Positions 14,797 through 15,613 of a DNA stretch of 15,613 nt are shown here, piece by piece. Numbering within the stretch: position 1 is the stretch's first letter; each line of letters starts with the position of its first letter. This DNA comes from CALZFJ01 sp051878575. GTDB lineage: Bacteria; Bacteroidota; Bacteroidia; Bacteroidales; Muribaculaceae. The stretch lies in the NCBI GenBank assembly GCA_051878575.1, contig JBJEKJ010000023.1:1-15613 (forward strand). The letters are read 5' to 3'. Position numbers and translations under genes: made by a program. The notes below the pieces were generated by a model that saw nothing but the letters and a program-made list of their open reading frames with translations, searched no databases and had not been told where the DNA came from.

Positions 14797-15613
14797 ATGC
14801 CAAGCATTGCTGCGAAAATATCGCCCGCCGACTCCGCATTGTCCGCCGATTCAATGGCGGCGATGCCGAAGTATGAGCCTAAATACATCGAGGCGTTCCC
14901 CGACTCATCGGGAAATGCACTGAGCATCACGCGCCCCGACGAGCTCGCGGTGATTACCGTGCCCGATGCCGTGGCAGCGCCCGAGCCGCGCATAAAATCG
15001 CCGCTCTACGACAATGGCACCATGCTTCTCGTGCTTGCCGTGATTTTCGTTATCACCGTGAGCTACAGCAAGGGCTACAAGTATGTGGCCGACTTCTTCC
15101 ACAACATCTCATCGGTGAGAGCGCGCCAGAACCTATTCGAGGACCACACCGTGAAGGAGACACAGATAATGACAGCCCTGACGGCCAACACCTGCATCTT
15201 CGAGAGCATCCTGCTATTCGAGGCGTTTCTCATGCTGCACCCCGAGGCTGCCGTGCCCGGCCGGCACATCTTCAAGTATGTGGCCACGCTCGCCGTGGCG
15301 GCGGCTCTGTTCCATCTCGCTCAGCTCGCATTATACCATCTGCTTGGATTTATATTCTCCGACAATGCATCCACGAAGCTCTGGCTCGACGCTTTCAAGG
15401 CGGTCCGCTCGATGCTCGGAGTGGTGCTCGCGCCGGTGGCTTTCGCCATGATGATTTGTCCATCTTTCACCAAAATGGCTCTGATTATATCCTTTCTTTT
15501 GTATTTTGCAGCTCGATTAATCATAATTTGTAAAGCATTTAGAATTTTTTTCAACAACCTGCAATCATCGCTTTATTTTATTTTGTATCTTTGCAGCGTG
15601 GAAATTGTACCTG
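14797..15613 (+). CDS. DUF4271 membrane protein (3' end outside the window)
   Basis: Open from the ATG at 14797 to the window end, 272 codons so far. The N-terminal ~75 residues are soluble, proline- and charge-rich and probably cytoplasmic. Hydrophobic spans follow around residues 75-92, 128-148, 165-190, 208-226 and 228-250, and the ending 'SLYFILYLCSVEIVP' is characteristic of DUF4271 proteins. The gene lies 46 bases after the PdxB-LOG stop and is probably in the same operon. From about 15475 base composition shifts to AT-rich compared with the GC-rich start of the gene, and a promoter-like box falls inside its 3' end. The function of DUF4271 is unknown. By my recollection a uroporphyrinogen-III synthase gene often follows in Bacteroidales; that cannot be seen here. 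Confidence 0.82.
   Translation, partial: MPSIAAKISPADSALSADSMAAMPKYEPKYIEAFPDSSGNALSITRPDELAVITVPDAVAAPEPRIKSPLYDNGTMLLVLAVIFVITVSYSKGYKYVADFFHNISSVRARQNLFEDHTVKETQIMTALTANTCIFESILLFEAFLMLHPEAAVPGRHIFKYVATLAVAAALFHLAQLALYHLLGFIFSDNASTKLWLDAFKAVRSMLGVVLAPVAFAMMICPSFTKMALIISFLLYFAARLIIICKAFRIFFNNLQSSLYFILYLCSVEIVP
15586..15593 (+). promoter_or_regulatory. Bacteroidetes -7 box inside the 3' end of the DUF4271 gene
   Basis: TATCTTTG is a perfect TAnnTTTG followed by GCAG, in an AT-rich stretch unlike the rest of the gene. It probably serves the next gene beyond the window. The -33 spacing is not clean. Confidence 0.4.

Overview
The window looks like a chromosomal piece of a gut-type Bacteroidales bacterium, probably Muribaculaceae-like. 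Evidence: several TAnnTTTG boxes (the Bacteroidetes -7 promoter element), BspA-like leucine-rich-repeat proteins with a type IX-secretion-like C-terminal domain, a DUF1573 pair, a MeaB that starts in the Bacteroides style, and a DUF4271 gene. The family assignment is inference from gene content. A 100-base N run at 486-585 shows that this is a scaffolded draft assembly.

Layout. Positions 1-430 hold no convincing gene. They carry a long inverted repeat, a row of small hairpins and a terminator. Two paralogous BspA-like surface proteins lie on the minus strand (432-1408 and 1575-2531). A divergent AT-rich intergenic region follows, then a plus-strand pair of secreted DUF1573 proteins (2945-3346 and 3343-4455, ATGA overlap) and the MeaB GTPase gene (4615-5706). 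An uncharacterised minus-strand gene (5733-6290) converges on meaB. The roughly 550-base gap at 6291-6840 contains a promoter, a string of hairpins and a strong intrinsic terminator in front of a MATE efflux gene (6841-8202). This looks like an undescribed small RNA or an attenuator leader.

A compact plus-strand cluster, probably one operon, fills the rest: serine acetyltransferase (8325-9260), an RlmL-type rRNA methyltransferase with a long arginine-rich tail (9253-10887), purD (10925-12208), a multi-spanning membrane protein (12223-13155), a single ORF fusing PdxB to a LOG-family nucleotide phosphoribohydrolase (13152-14750), and a DUF4271 membrane protein running off the window (14797 onward). 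Gene spacing is overlapping to a few tens of bases. The cluster joins cysteine, rRNA-modification, purine and pyridoxal phosphate functions.

The two most notable items are the structured leader/small RNA upstream of the MATE gene and the PdxB-LOG fusion. The inverted repeat and hairpin array at the left edge and the mosaic BspA pair broken by the assembly gap come next. I found no CRISPR array, tRNA, rRNA, transposase or phage gene.
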